Counted from the first letter of the stretch, positions 36,312-45,017 are shown. The stretch: 64,000 nucleotides of DNA from Fibrobacter intestinalis (GCF_900167415.1 NZ_FUWU01000013.1:1-64000), one strand, 5' to 3'. Made by a program: numbers and translations. The notes: generated by a model from the sequence alone, not told the origin.

Positions 36312-37736
36312 ATGATTCAACGTAAAATCGACAACTATTTGGCTGATTTCTATGCAAAGCACAAGAACGCGTTGCTTGTGACCGGTGCCAGGCAAATCGG
36401 CAAGACCAGTTCCATTCGGGAGTTCGGAAGGACGCATTTCAAGCGTTTTGTAGAAATCAACTTCCTTGAATCTCCGTCTGCCAAGTCCGTATTCGAGGGT
36501 GCCAATAGCTCGAACATCCTTTTACGCCTGTCGGCCTACGCCGAAACAAAATTGGTCAAGGGCGAAACCCTGATTTTCTTGGACGAGATCCAGGAATGCC
36601 CCGATGCGGTTACCGCAATCAAGTTTCTGGTCGAGGACGGGTCTTACCGTTATATTCTGAGCGGTTCGCTTCTTGGTGTTGAACTCAAGGACATCCGTTC
36701 CCTTCCTGTCGGTTTTTTGACCATCAAGGAAATGTTCCCTCTGGATTTTGAGGAGTTTGCAAGGGCGGTGGGCGTTCAGGCCGAGGTCCTGGATTCGGTA
36801 CGAGCCGCTTTCGAGAACAAGGTGGAAGTTGATTCTGTCATCCACGAAAAAATGATGGAGATTTTCCGCCTATACATGGTTGTGGGCGGCATGCCCGCTG
36901 CAGTTGCCGAGTATCTGGAATCGAATAACATCCAAAACATATTGGAAATCCAGCAAGGCATCATCGAGTTGTACAAGAAGGACATTGCCAAGTACGACCC
37001 AGAAAACAAACTTTACCTGAACGAAATTTTCGACCTGATCCCGCCGGAACTGAATAACCAGAACAAGAGATTCATTCTAAAAAAATTGAACGAGAATATC
37101 AAATTTTCCCGTCATGAAAATTCCTTTATCTGGTTGAAAGAAGCAGGGGTGGCTCTTCCCGTTTACAATGTAGATGAACCTAAAATCCCCTTGCTCCTTT
37201 CGCGTTCGCGCAACTTGTTTAAGCTGTTCTTGAACGATGTCGGACTCCTTACTTGCCAATACGCGAACGGAATACAACTGAAAATCTTGAATGGTGAAAA
37301 CGCCATCAATTTCGGTTCCGTTTATGAAAACGTGGCTGCAATGGAATTGAGAGCGCACGGATTTGACCTTTATTATTTCAATAGCAAAAAACAAGGCGAA
37401 CTAGATTTTGTCATTGAACGGAATGGGCGTGTTCTCCCCATAGAAATCAAGTCGGGCAAAGATTACAAACGACACAATGCCTTAAAAAATGCCTTGGAAA
37501 CGGTAAATTACGCCATTCAGGAAGCCGTCGTTTTCTGCAACGATAATGTTTGTGTCAAAGAAAAAGTCTTGTATTGCCCCATATACATGCTGATGTTCCT
37601 GGAAAATGAAAAAATTAATTTAGGAACATACAAAGTAAATTTACGCGGACTGACCGAACATGCCAACCACGGCAAATCAAAGCGAAGAAATAAGAGTGGA
37701 GTAAAAGAACCTTCCAATGCGTCATTGCGAGCGTAG
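36312..37736 (+). CDS. AAA ATPase with DUF4143 domain
   Basis: 474 aa. Walker A GARQIGKTSS (near residues 24-33), Walker B LIFLDEIQE (near 91), then the winged-helix and the C-terminal DUF4143 part with ELDFVIERNGRVLPIEIKSG, a PD-(D/E)xK-like nuclease fold motif. Proteins of this family are widespread and often near restriction or mobile genes; their substrate is unknown. It splits hsdM from hsdS. The last residues (SNASLRA) and the stop codon are supplied by a dispersed CGTCATTGCGAGCG repeat, so the original C-terminus was probably altered. Confidence 0.88.
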   Translation: MIQRKIDNYLADFYAKHKNALLVTGARQIGKTSSIREFGRTHFKRFVEINFLESPSAKSVFEGANSSNILLRLSAYAETKLVKGETLIFLDEIQECPDAVTAIKFLVEDGSYRYILSGSLLGVELKDIRSLPVGFLTIKEMFPLDFEEFARAVGVQAEVLDSVRAAFENKVEVDSVIHEKMMEIFRLYMVVGGMPAAVAEYLESNNIQNILEIQQGIIELYKKDIAKYDPENKLYLNEIFDLIPPELNNQNKRFILKKLNENIKFSRHENSFIWLKEAGVALPVYNVDEPKIPLLLSRSRNLFKLFLNDVGLLTCQYANGIQLKILNGENAINFGSVYENVAAMELRAHGFDLYYFNSKKQGELDFVIERNGRVLPIEIKSGKDYKRHNALKNALETVNYAIQEAVVFCNDNVCVKEKVLYCPIYMLMFLENEKINLGTYKVNLRGLTEHANHGKSKRRNKSGVKEPSNASLRA

Positions 37737-37984
37737 CGAAGCAATAATCTAAAAAGGATTTAAGATGGCTTGGGAAAAAGCATTTTTAGATGAAATGTCG
37801 TGTCATTCTGAGCGAAATCGAAGGATCTATCGTCGCTGTCATTCCCGACTTGATCGGGAATCTTCTAACACGTCATTGCACAAAGTGCATGACTGGTTCG
37901 CCTCGGCAATAGAAATGCAGGCATTTCTGCTGCTCTCGGCTCCCACGTCATTGCGAGGGCGAAGCCCGTGGCAATCCAAGGAGG
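37720..37984. repeat. Mosaic of dispersed repeats between DUF4143 gene and hsdS
   Basis: In order: GCGTCATTGCGAGCGTAGCGAAGCAAT (37720-37746), GTCATTCTGAGCGAAATCGA (from 37801), GTCATTCCCGACTTGATCGGGAA (from 37838), CGTCATTGCACAAAGTGCATGAC and CGTCATTGCGAGGGCGAAGCCCGTGGCAATCC (to 37979). At 37765 ATGGCTTGGGAAAAAG precedes this, a near copy of the hsdS start. Confidence 0.8.
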
Positions 37985-37994
37985 ATGTTTTCTG

Positions 37995-39155
37995 ATGGCT
38001 TGGCAGAAAGTGAAATTAGGCGATATTGCAATTGTTACATCGAGCAAAAGATTTCATTTGTCAGAAAGAAGTGATTCTGGTGTTCCCTTTTATTGTTCAA
38101 AGCAGATTATTCAAAAAGTCAGAGGGGAACTTGTCTCGGACTACGACTATATTCGTGAAGAATTTTACGAAAACGTAAAGAAGCAATATGGAGTTCCAGA
38201 ACCAGGTGATTTGTTGATAACCACACGTGGCTCATATGGAGTTCCTTATATTTATAAAGACAACGATAAATTTTACTTTGCAGATGGAAATTTGACATGG
38301 TTGAAGGATTTCAAAGAAGACATTGATGTTAGATTTCTTTATTATTGGATTTGTTCATATGAAGGTCAAAAGAAAATAGATGCTATAGCAAAGGGGACCG
38401 CTCAAAAAGCCGTAACGATAGATGGTATAAAAAATTTAGAGATTTCTGTTCCGTCTTTTAAAACGCAAAAACGCATTGCCGACATCCTTTCCGCCTACGA
38501 CGACCTGATTGAAAACAACCAGAAGCAAATAAAACTCCTCGAAGAAGCCGCCCAACGCCTCTACAAACAATGGTTCATCGACCTCCGCTACCCCGGCCAC
38601 GAAACCACCAAAATCGTAGATGGATTACCCAAAGGATGGAGAAAAGGAATTGTCGGTGAAATTGCTGAATTCAAACGAGGAAAAGTTATTACGAAGGCAC
38701 AAGTCGCCGAAGGAAATGTCCCTGTTGTAGCTGGAGGATTAGAACCCGCATATTACCATAATACGGCTAATACAACTGCCCCCGTTATTACAGTAAGTGG
38801 CTCTGGAGCGAATGCAGGTTTTGCTCAACTCTACAATGAAAATGTCTTTGCTTCGGACTGCTCTTTCGCTGACATAAATACAACCCCGTATGTGTATTTT
38901 GTCTATTGCCTTTTAAAAGACAAGAAAACTGAACTTGACTCCCTTCAAAAGGGTGCTGCGCAACCCCATGTCTATGCAAAGGATATCAATGCCCTTGCAA
39001 CATTGATTCCGCCTGAAGAGATGTTGAAACTTTATACAAAGTATGCATCTCCATATTTTGAAAAAATCAAGGCCTTAAAGGAACAAATTAAGAATTTAAC
39101 CCAATCCCGCGATCGTTTACTACCTAAACTCATGAATGGGGAATTGGATGTATAA
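37995..39155 (+). CDS. hsdS: Type I specificity subunit (HsdS)
   Basis: 386 aa from the ATG at 37995, with AAGGAGG 12 bases upstream. Two target-recognition domains (about residues 1-150 and 210-340), each followed by a conserved helical spacer: KTQKRIADILSAYDDLIENN ... RLYKQWFIDLRYPG in the middle and KIKALKEQIKNLTQSRDRLLPKLMNGEL at the end. Each domain reads one half of the bipartite DNA target. The recognition sequence cannot be predicted. Both recognition domains are AT-rich while the central conserved segment is not, which points to domain exchange. Confidence 0.94.
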   Translation: MAWQKVKLGDIAIVTSSKRFHLSERSDSGVPFYCSKQIIQKVRGELVSDYDYIREEFYENVKKQYGVPEPGDLLITTRGSYGVPYIYKDNDKFYFADGNLTWLKDFKEDIDVRFLYYWICSYEGQKKIDAIAKGTAQKAVTIDGIKNLEISVPSFKTQKRIADILSAYDDLIENNQKQIKLLEEAAQRLYKQWFIDLRYPGHETTKIVDGLPKGWRKGIVGEIAEFKRGKVITKAQVAEGNVPVVAGGLEPAYYHNTANTTAPVITVSGSGANAGFAQLYNENVFASDCSFADINTTPYVYFVYCLLKDKKTELDSLQKGAAQPHVYAKDINALATLIPPEEMLKLYTKYASPYFEKIKALKEQIKNLTQSRDRLLPKLMNGELDV

Positions 39156-39156
39156 C

Positions 39157-40377
39157 ATGGAAAACGAAATACTAAAAGAAATAATAAAATGGATTGTCAA
39201 TAATAAGGAATGGCTTTTTTCAGGATTAGGAATCATTATATTGGGGGGAGTCGTAAAAAAATTCTTTTTCAAAAATGAACCAACGTTGATTCATAAACAA
39301 AATGTGTCGGAAAATGGAATGGCCGTTCAAGCCGGCAGAGATGTAATTATAGGCATAGATGAAAAAAGAGCTAGAGAAATTAATGCCGAATCGCTAGCCA
39401 TTGCAAAAAAGGATTTCTCGTATGAAGCAGAGCAAAAAGTAGCGGATCGAGTACAAAAACTTGAAGATCGGGTAATGCCACGGTTATATCGTATTGAGGG
39501 GGCTTTACAAAATTTTGCAGACCCCTCGTTTCAAGTTTTCTTGACAAAAGCGAATAAAGCTGCTGCATGCACGGATCGAGAGTCTGATTATGATTTATTA
39601 TCAGAATTACTAATTCACCGAATAGAAAAGAAGGATTCAAGGAAAGATCAAATTGGATTAAATAAAGCCGTTGAAATTGTTGACCAAATAACGGATGAAG
39701 CATTGAGCGGATTGACTATATTCTTTGCGGTATCACAGTATAGTCCTGTGGCTGGCTTCCTAGATCAGGGACTTTCAATATTGGATAATCTATATAACAA
39801 ATTGCCACTAACGAATTTACCTGTTAGCAAGGATTGGTTAGAAGAACTTGATGTGTTGGATGCCGTTCGAGTATCTTCCATGGGAACATTAAAAAAGTTA
39901 GAGCAATATTGGTCTGAAAAATTTACGGGATTTGTGACTGCCGGGATAAAGAAGAATGGAGATAAATGGAATGACATCTCAAATATGTTAAACAATTGTG
40001 GCTTATCAGCAAATTTTTTAATCACCAATACATTATTGGATGATTATGTTTTGATTCCTGTAGTTGATGAAAATGCCATAGATTCTTTTGTGCAAACAAG
40101 AATTGTCGTTCCTGAAGGGAGGATGGACTTTTGTCCATTTTCCGACGAACAAAAACAAGTCCTGCATCAAATCTTTTCAATGTATGATAAGTCACCAGAT
40201 TTGTTGAATAAAGTGAAAAATGCTTTTGTAGAAAAACTTGATTCTTTTGAAGCCATCAAAACAGTGAGACTTTGGTGGAATTCGATCCCTCATGCAATCA
40301 CAGTTACCGCTGTTGGCCGTGTGTTAGCCCATGCGAACGCCAAAAGATGCGACCCGTCAATACCGAATTTGAATTAA
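39157..40377 (+). CDS. Membrane-anchored protein linked to type I RM (LPO_1073/Vpar_1526-like)
   Basis: 406 aa from the ATG one base after the hsdS stop. One N-terminal transmembrane helix (about residues 19-35, EWLFSGLGIIILGGVV), then KQNVSENGMAVQAGRDVIIG, a linker type seen in membrane-tethered defence proteins, a coiled coil (SYEAEQKVADRVQKLEDRV), and an all-alpha soluble domain of about 300 residues. It resembles the uncharacterised LPO_1073/Vpar_1526 family as I recall it, without proof. The gene is AT-rich compared with hsdM. With the DAC-like gene 10 bases downstream it may form a signalling module; whether it responds to a nucleotide is inference. Confidence 0.7.
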   Translation: MENEILKEIIKWIVNNKEWLFSGLGIIILGGVVKKFFFKNEPTLIHKQNVSENGMAVQAGRDVIIGIDEKRAREINAESLAIAKKDFSYEAEQKVADRVQKLEDRVMPRLYRIEGALQNFADPSFQVFLTKANKAAACTDRESDYDLLSELLIHRIEKKDSRKDQIGLNKAVEIVDQITDEALSGLTIFFAVSQYSPVAGFLDQGLSILDNLYNKLPLTNLPVSKDWLEELDVLDAVRVSSMGTLKKLEQYWSEKFTGFVTAGIKKNGDKWNDISNMLNNCGLSANFLITNTLLDDYVLIPVVDENAIDSFVQTRIVVPEGRMDFCPFSDEQKQVLHQIFSMYDKSPDLLNKVKNAFVEKLDSFEAIKTVRLWWNSIPHAITVTAVGRVLAHANAKRCDPSIPNLN

Positions 40378-40387
40378 AGGAGAATAT

Positions 40388-41644
40388 ATGGATGCAAAAA
40401 CAAAAAAGATTGAGCAACAGTTTGAAAAAATAATTGTTGAGTATATACTTCCTTTATTTCCTGGGGCAGAAATAGCTGAAAAGAATGAAGTAAAAGCTCC
40501 ACCCAAAGGACAAAAACATTGTTCTATTCTTCAAGGAAATACTTTTTTGGCCATAAGAAAGGAGTTATCTTCTTTCCCAATTATCATTAAGCGGCATCAA
40601 CCCTTTACCGGTGAAGATTCTGGAATTGTAGAATCATTTGTAGCAATGATATGTAAATTTCAAAAGTCGGAAAAAATAGGAATACTGTATCAAGATGTGA
40701 TTGCTAAAAGATGTTTGGAAATGAGCATCTTTAATACCTTGTCTCAAGGCTATCCGAAAGTCTTGTTTTATGTAACGAACATTCTTTATTATTGGCAAAA
40801 TAGAACATATGAAGGAAATAAAGTTGCTCTGTCTATAAAAATTAAAAATGCAACTCTAAATTGTAATGATGGGAAAAAACTTGTAGAGAAAGAAAAACTT
40901 TATGAGCAGGATTTTTTTGCTTCCATAACTAATGGAATAAGCGACTGTATTGAAATAGATGAAAATCTTGATATAATTGGATATAAAGAACTAAAAAAAT
41001 CATCTAATGTCAATGCTTACGCACCTATTAAATTTATAGACTTTTGCGATTCATCGCGAGACTCCATTATACTAGCACTGACTAGAGCGAATGAAATACT
41101 TTGTTTCTCTAAAGGTGCTTTAAAATTGGCCAAACGAGGTAATCTTTGGACTCTTTATCAACACGATGCTGCAATAAAGCAATTAGCTGGTGGAAAGAAA
41201 AATTTAATTCCTATAAAAATACGAACTGCTTTGTATCAGACAGCCCTTGATGTCAGTTTTTCGAAAACTGGAGGATTGCTGGTATGCATTGATAAGAAAA
41301 AGTTAAGTGACGCATCTGTAACAGAAGTATTCAAAGATGATGATTTGCGAACATCAACAAAAGAACGTAATGAAGTTTTTAAAAGTATTGTTGCTAATCA
41401 AAAATTTCAGGATTTGCCAAGAACATTACGAGCAGAATTAGCCGCAATCGATGGTTCACTTATTATTGATACTGATGGAAACGTTTTGGCAATAGGTGCG
41501 ATTGTTAAACTGAATGGCGGAAGTTCTTCTGGCGGGCGAAAAGCAGCAACATTGGTGCTTTCCCATTTTGGCCTTGCAATTAAAATCTCAAATGATTCAT
41601 ATATAGAAGGCTATATGGATGAAAACCTTCTATGCAAAATTTAA
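40388..41644 (+). CDS. Protein with C-terminal DisA/DAC-like (diadenylate cyclase) domain
   Basis: 418 aa, AAGGAG site before the ATG. Residues 1 to about 270 are an unrecognised, probably sensor, region. From about 277, IRTALYQTALDVSFSKTGGLLVCID fits the first helix and strand of a DAC domain; D355-G356-S357 (AAIDGSLIID) stands where the family has DGA, and GGRKAATLVLSHFG (R384) where it has RHRAA. The order and spacing match DisA-type cyclases, which make c-di-AMP from two ATP. The motifs are degenerate, so altered product or loss of activity is possible. AT-rich, last gene of the hsd-linked cluster. Confidence 0.7.
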   Translation: MDAKTKKIEQQFEKIIVEYILPLFPGAEIAEKNEVKAPPKGQKHCSILQGNTFLAIRKELSSFPIIIKRHQPFTGEDSGIVESFVAMICKFQKSEKIGILYQDVIAKRCLEMSIFNTLSQGYPKVLFYVTNILYYWQNRTYEGNKVALSIKIKNATLNCNDGKKLVEKEKLYEQDFFASITNGISDCIEIDENLDIIGYKELKKSSNVNAYAPIKFIDFCDSSRDSIILALTRANEILCFSKGALKLAKRGNLWTLYQHDAAIKQLAGGKKNLIPIKIRTALYQTALDVSFSKTGGLLVCIDKKKLSDASVTEVFKDDDLRTSTKERNEVFKSIVANQKFQDLPRTLRAELAAIDGSLIIDTDGNVLAIGAIVKLNGGSSSGGRKAATLVLSHFGLAIKISNDSYIEGYMDENLLCKI

Positions 41645-41736
41645 CAACTTGTTGGGAGAGAATTTTCTATGTCGCCTAGGTCGGACTAATTCAACTAAGA
41701 AATCAATTTTTCTGTTGGAAAAAGTGAACCACTTTA

Positions 41737-41754
41737 CTCGCTAACCTTAGCGAG
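41737..41754. terminator. Perfect stem without strong T-run, weak terminator candidate
   Basis: CTCGCTAA-CC-TTAGCGAG lies between the convergent DAC-like gene and gtrA-like gene. No U-tract of more than three follows on either strand, so termination is uncertain. Confidence 0.35.
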
Positions 41755-41757
41755 AAA

Positions 41758-42147
41758 CTACTTCGCTTTAAAAACCCAAAAGCGATACAATATATAGCTG
41801 ACCACGATATAAGCCAAATTCGCCAAAACATTGGCGGCATAGCCCGCGCTAAAATGATTTCCCACTGCCGGCACCGCTTCTTTCAGCGATTCCAGAACAA
41901 ATAAATTCACCAGATAGGCACACAAAAAGACGACGGCAAATCGAAGCATTTCTCTGGATTTTCGATTTTTGCTTTTAAAATTCCACGAGCGATTCATGAT
42001 ATAAGAATTGATACCGCCCGCGACAAAACCCAAAAAATTGGAAAGTTCCAAATTCCAATGGAAACATTCATACAAAATCCAAACGACAACAAAAGTAATC
42101 GCCGTATTGACGATTCCAATGAGATTATAACGAATAAAATGCCGCAT
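41758..42147 (-). CDS. GtrA-like four-helix membrane protein
   Basis: 129 aa with four transmembrane helices (IGIVNTAITFVVVWILY, LSNFLGFVAGGINSYIM, FAVVFLCAYLVNLFVLE, YAANVLANLAYIVVSYILY). RYNLIGIVNT at the start, NRSWNFKS in the loop and YRFWVF at the end are GtrA-family marks. Family members move or help move lipid-linked sugars for surface polysaccharide glucosylation. It is 8 bases after the amidohydrolase gene in the same operon; no glycosyltransferase partner is adjacent. Confidence 0.88.
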   Translation of the reverse strand: MRHFIRYNLIGIVNTAITFVVVWILYECFHWNLELSNFLGFVAGGINSYIMNRSWNFKSKNRKSREMLRFAVVFLCAYLVNLFVLESLKEAVPAVGNHFSAGYAANVLANLAYIVVSYILYRFWVFKAK

Positions 42148-42155
42148 ATTTTCGC

Positions 42156-43406
42156 CTAGGAACGCGAGGAAAAACGATTGCGGAAATCGCGTTCGATTTC
42201 TTCCGAATCCGAGATTTCACGATGGCGCATCAGCAATTCCCCGTCACAAATAACGGTGTCGATGACCGAGGAATTTGCCGCATAAACCCAATTGGAAACG
42301 ACATCTCCCGTCGCAAAACACGGCGCATCCAAATTCAGCAAAAGCGCATCGGCGAGTTTTCCTTCGGCGATAACGCCGGCATTCAGTCCAAAGGCTTCTG
42401 CACCATTCCGCGTGGCCATTTTCAAAGTTTCCGTCGCCGAAAGAACCGTCGGATCGCCCGAAGTCATTTTAGCGAGCAGCGATGCGAATTTCATTTCTTC
42501 CCGCATATCCAAATTGTTGTTCGACGCTGCACCGTCCGTCCCCAACGCGACGCGAATACCGTGTTCCAAAAAGCGTTTCATTTGAAATGTTCCGCTGGAA
42601 AGTTTCATATTGGAGCAAGGATTGTGCGCACAAGTCGCTTTGCGTTTTGAAAGGATTTGCAAGTCTTTTTCCGAAACGTGAACCAGATGCGCCGCCACCG
42701 TCCGCTCCGAAATCAATCCCAAGGAATCCAGATATTCCACCGGAGAAAGTCCGTTTGTCGGCGTAACGCTGCGATTTTCTTCGCCAACCGTTTCGGCGAC
42801 GTGAATGTGAAGCGGCAAATGGAAACGCTCCGAGTACTCCGCGCAGCGTTTCAGGGATTCTGCGGAATTCGTATAGATGGCATGGGGCGCCACCGCAAGG
42901 CGGATCCTGTCCGAATACGCCGAGATGTTTTCTTCGATAAAACGGAAATTTTCATCGGAATCCTTTTTGAGAACGTCGGCAAAAGTCACGCCGATGCAAG
43001 CCCGAACGCCCATTTCGCGCGCCGCCCGAGCCGTTTCCGTCCGATGCCAATACATATCGGCAAAGAACACCGTACCCGAACGGATCATTTCCAAAATGGC
43101 AAAGCGAGAGGCGACATAGACGTCTTCGGCAGAAAGCTTCGCCTCCCGCGGCCAGATATACTTTTCCAACCAGACCTGAAGAGGAACGTCGTCGGAAAGT
43201 CCGCGGCAAAAAGTCATTGCCGCATGGGTGTGCGTATTGTAAAAAGCGGGAACGATTGCCCGATGCGAACCGTCGATTACCTGCAAACCCGGCATTTTTT
43301 CTGGAAGGGTTCTCGCCGGAGCGATTGTTTTAAATAATTTATTCTCAATCAGAACATCGCAAGAATTCCCATCGAGAAGTACCGATTGTATCAGAATCTG
43401 ACCCAT
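42156..43406 (-). CDS. mtaD: Amidohydrolase, S-adenosylhomocysteine/methylthioadenosine deaminase type
   Basis: 416 aa metal-dependent hydrolase of the ATZ/TRZ group. NTHTHAAMTFCRGL (metal His pair), LHIHVAET, HLVHVSEKDL and GTDGAASNNNLDM give the zinc/iron ligands and catalytic residues. The pattern fits MtaD enzymes that deaminate 5'-methylthioadenosine and S-adenosylhomocysteine, but closely related guanine or N-ethylammeline-type hydrolases share it, so the substrate is probable rather than sure. The start follows the M50-like gene stop by one base. Confidence 0.82.
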   Translation of the reverse strand: MGQILIQSVLLDGNSCDVLIENKLFKTIAPARTLPEKMPGLQVIDGSHRAIVPAFYNTHTHAAMTFCRGLSDDVPLQVWLEKYIWPREAKLSAEDVYVASRFAILEMIRSGTVFFADMYWHRTETARAAREMGVRACIGVTFADVLKKDSDENFRFIEENISAYSDRIRLAVAPHAIYTNSAESLKRCAEYSERFHLPLHIHVAETVGEENRSVTPTNGLSPVEYLDSLGLISERTVAAHLVHVSEKDLQILSKRKATCAHNPCSNMKLSSGTFQMKRFLEHGIRVALGTDGAASNNNLDMREEMKFASLLAKMTSGDPTVLSATETLKMATRNGAEAFGLNAGVIAEGKLADALLLNLDAPCFATGDVVSNWVYAANSSVIDTVICDGELLMRHREISDSEEIERDFRNRFSSRS

Positions 43407-43407
43407 T

Positions 43408-44058
43408 TTAATTTACCGCCAAAAGAGTCCATCGTTTGATTGTTTCAAAGCCGGAGACGCACCAAGATTGCACAGAAGAAAATCCCCCGGAGCAAAGCTT
43501 CACCGTCAGAGGAATCCAAAAAATGTTTGAAAATAAAATCGCCGAATAGGAAAACGCATAGCCGTAAAGCTGCAAATCCGTTTGATACGGTCGTGCCGTC
43601 CGCAAGACGACCACCAGATGAAATGCCAAAAAGAAGCCGACAAAAACACGAGCCACAAGACGGGCTTCTGGAATCAAAATCAGCGAAAGTAGAGAACAGG
43701 TAAAAGCAAAGAGCGGAAACGAATAAGGGGAAAGCGCTATGACGGGATTCAAAACGCCTTCAAAAGTGACAAGTCCCCCTTTTTGAGCGTGAGCGGAGAA
43801 AGATTCCACTTTATGAAAGCAAAGTACGGCAAAAAACGTATGGTTTAATTCGTGATAAAAGGTTTCCGCAAATTCCAGCGTTCGCCCTAAAAACAAAAAA
43901 AGAATCCGGAGTGCGACATAGAGTGCCACACCGATTCCTTCAAAATAATACAGCGAGTAATTTATTTTCGAGGAAACATCATGCCACAAGGCGCAGCCGA
44001 ACGCCGCCGTCAGCAAAAGAAATAACGCCGAAGAACTGTAAAGAATCAACGTCCGCAT
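43408..44058 (-). CDS. M50B-like membrane metalloprotease homologue
   Basis: 216 aa with about five to six hydrophobic helices. HELNHTFFAVLCFHKVESF contains the zinc motif HExxH (HELNH) at about residue 69, as in M50 site-2-protease-like families, followed by NPVIALSPYSFPLF in place of the usual NPDG-type second ligand motif. It may cleave or merely bind membrane proteins. It overlaps the upstream lipoprotein gene by one base and precedes mtaD, all in one operon. Confidence 0.65.
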   Translation of the reverse strand: MRTLILYSSSALFLLLTAAFGCALWHDVSSKINYSLYYFEGIGVALYVALRILFLFLGRTLEFAETFYHELNHTFFAVLCFHKVESFSAHAQKGGLVTFEGVLNPVIALSPYSFPLFAFTCSLLSLILIPEARLVARVFVGFFLAFHLVVVLRTARPYQTDLQLYGYAFSYSAILFSNIFWIPLTVKLCSGGFSSVQSWCVSGFETIKRWTLLAVN

Positions 44059-44264
44059 CAGGGATTCATATCCAGCGAATCCAATTCCTTTTTCAGCATT
44101 TCATCGACGGCTTTCAGACTGTCCATTTCGGCATTCACCTTGTCTATTTGCGTTTGAATTTGCTGCAATTCATTTTGTTTGCGAACGATTTCCTTTTCCG
44201 CTTCTTTGTCGGAGCAAGCGGACAAGCAAAGCAAGCCCGCAAGAACGAATAAAATTTTACGCAT
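44058..44264 (-). CDS. Small coiled-coil lipoprotein
   Basis: 68 aa from the ATG at 44264 (an ATG one codon upstream is equally possible). Signal peptide with lipobox LCLSAC, lipidated Cys near residue 17. The mature part is one coiled coil (EKEIVRKQNELQQIQTQIDKVNAEMDSL), ending in a short Leu-rich tail. It is too short for an enzyme and is probably a structural or accessory lipoprotein. It begins the four-gene operon ending in the GtrA-like gene. Confidence 0.75.
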   Translation of the reverse strand: MRKILFVLAGLLCLSACSDKEAEKEIVRKQNELQQIQTQIDKVNAEMDSLKAVDEMLKKELDSLDMNP

Positions 44265-44524
44265 CATCAAATCCTCGTCCAAAAAATTTAAACAATTCTG
44301 CGCAGAAAGTAACCGGAGGTCTATGCTCAATGAGGAGAAGCGCGCTTTGCTCGCAATGACGGGATGGCTGCAAAGATTGCTATGTCGTGGGGAGGGATTG
44401 TGTACGGGACAGCCTGATCGCTTGCGTTCCTTGTGCAGGCTGTTGTTTTTACGTCATTGCGAGCCTGCCTAGGAGAAAATCAGCCGTATTTGAAAGCGAC
44501 AGTCACCCCGAACCCCAAAGGGGT

Positions 44525-44679
44525 TATACGACACTTGTCAATTTATTGACTTAGTGGAGTTATCCTCTATGTGGATATACGACACTTGGTAACTTTGTTA
44601 CCTTAGTGGAGTTATACTCTATGTGGATATACGACACTTGGTAACTTTGTTACCTTAGTGGAGTTATACTCGAAGTGTA
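44525..44679 (+). repeat. Three-unit 51/52-bp tandem repeat with conserved hairpin
   Basis: Units start at 44525, 44576 and 44628 with TATACGACACTT. Each holds CACTT-stem-TTAGTG. The inner stem is GTCAAT/ATTGAC in unit 1 and GGTAAC/GTTACC in units 2 and 3, so both arms changed together. The third unit ends in divergent sequence after about 44670. Confidence 0.85.
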
Positions 44680-44849
44680 GAAGCAATCCTTTTTTTGCAG
44701 ACAGGATTGCCACGGTGCTATCGCGCCTCGCAATGACGTACCGCTGGCTTGGATTGCCACGGTGCTATCGCGCCTCGCAATGACGTACCGCTGGCTTGGA
44801 TTGGAAACTAGGAATCTCTGATTTCATAGTTGAAGTATCCCTGCAAGGG

Positions 44850-44888
44850 ACAATTCGTCTAAAGAAACAAGTTCCCAAGACTCATGGG
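44850..44888 (+). repeat. Dispersed hairpin repeat, copy 5
   Basis: ACAATTCGTCTAAAG ... CTCATGGG, with the diverged stem GAAAC-AA-GTTCC. Preceded by the TCCCTGCAAGGGA stem. Confidence 0.75.
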
Positions 44889-45017
44889 GCTTTGCTCGCA
44901 ATGACGGGAAACCCGCACAGATTGCCACGACGCTATCGCGCCTCGCAATGACGTACCGCTGGCTTGGATTGGAAACTAGGAATCTCTGATTCCGTAGTTG
45001 AAGTATCTCTGGAAGAG

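Noticed and set aside
34362-36437. 691-codon open frame on the minus strand opposite hsdM
   Set aside because: Shadow of hsdM. His/Val/Phe-rich nonsense composition, no start site, and it runs past the end of hsdM into the DUF4143 gene.
37765-37995. 76-residue protein MAWEKAFLDEM..
   Set aside because: After 12 codons the frame consists wholly of dispersed repeats. It is more likely a displaced hsdS start than a gene.
44525-44679. CRISPR array
   Set aside because: The 52-base units are contiguous and nearly identical throughout, with no unique spacers and no cas genes in the window.
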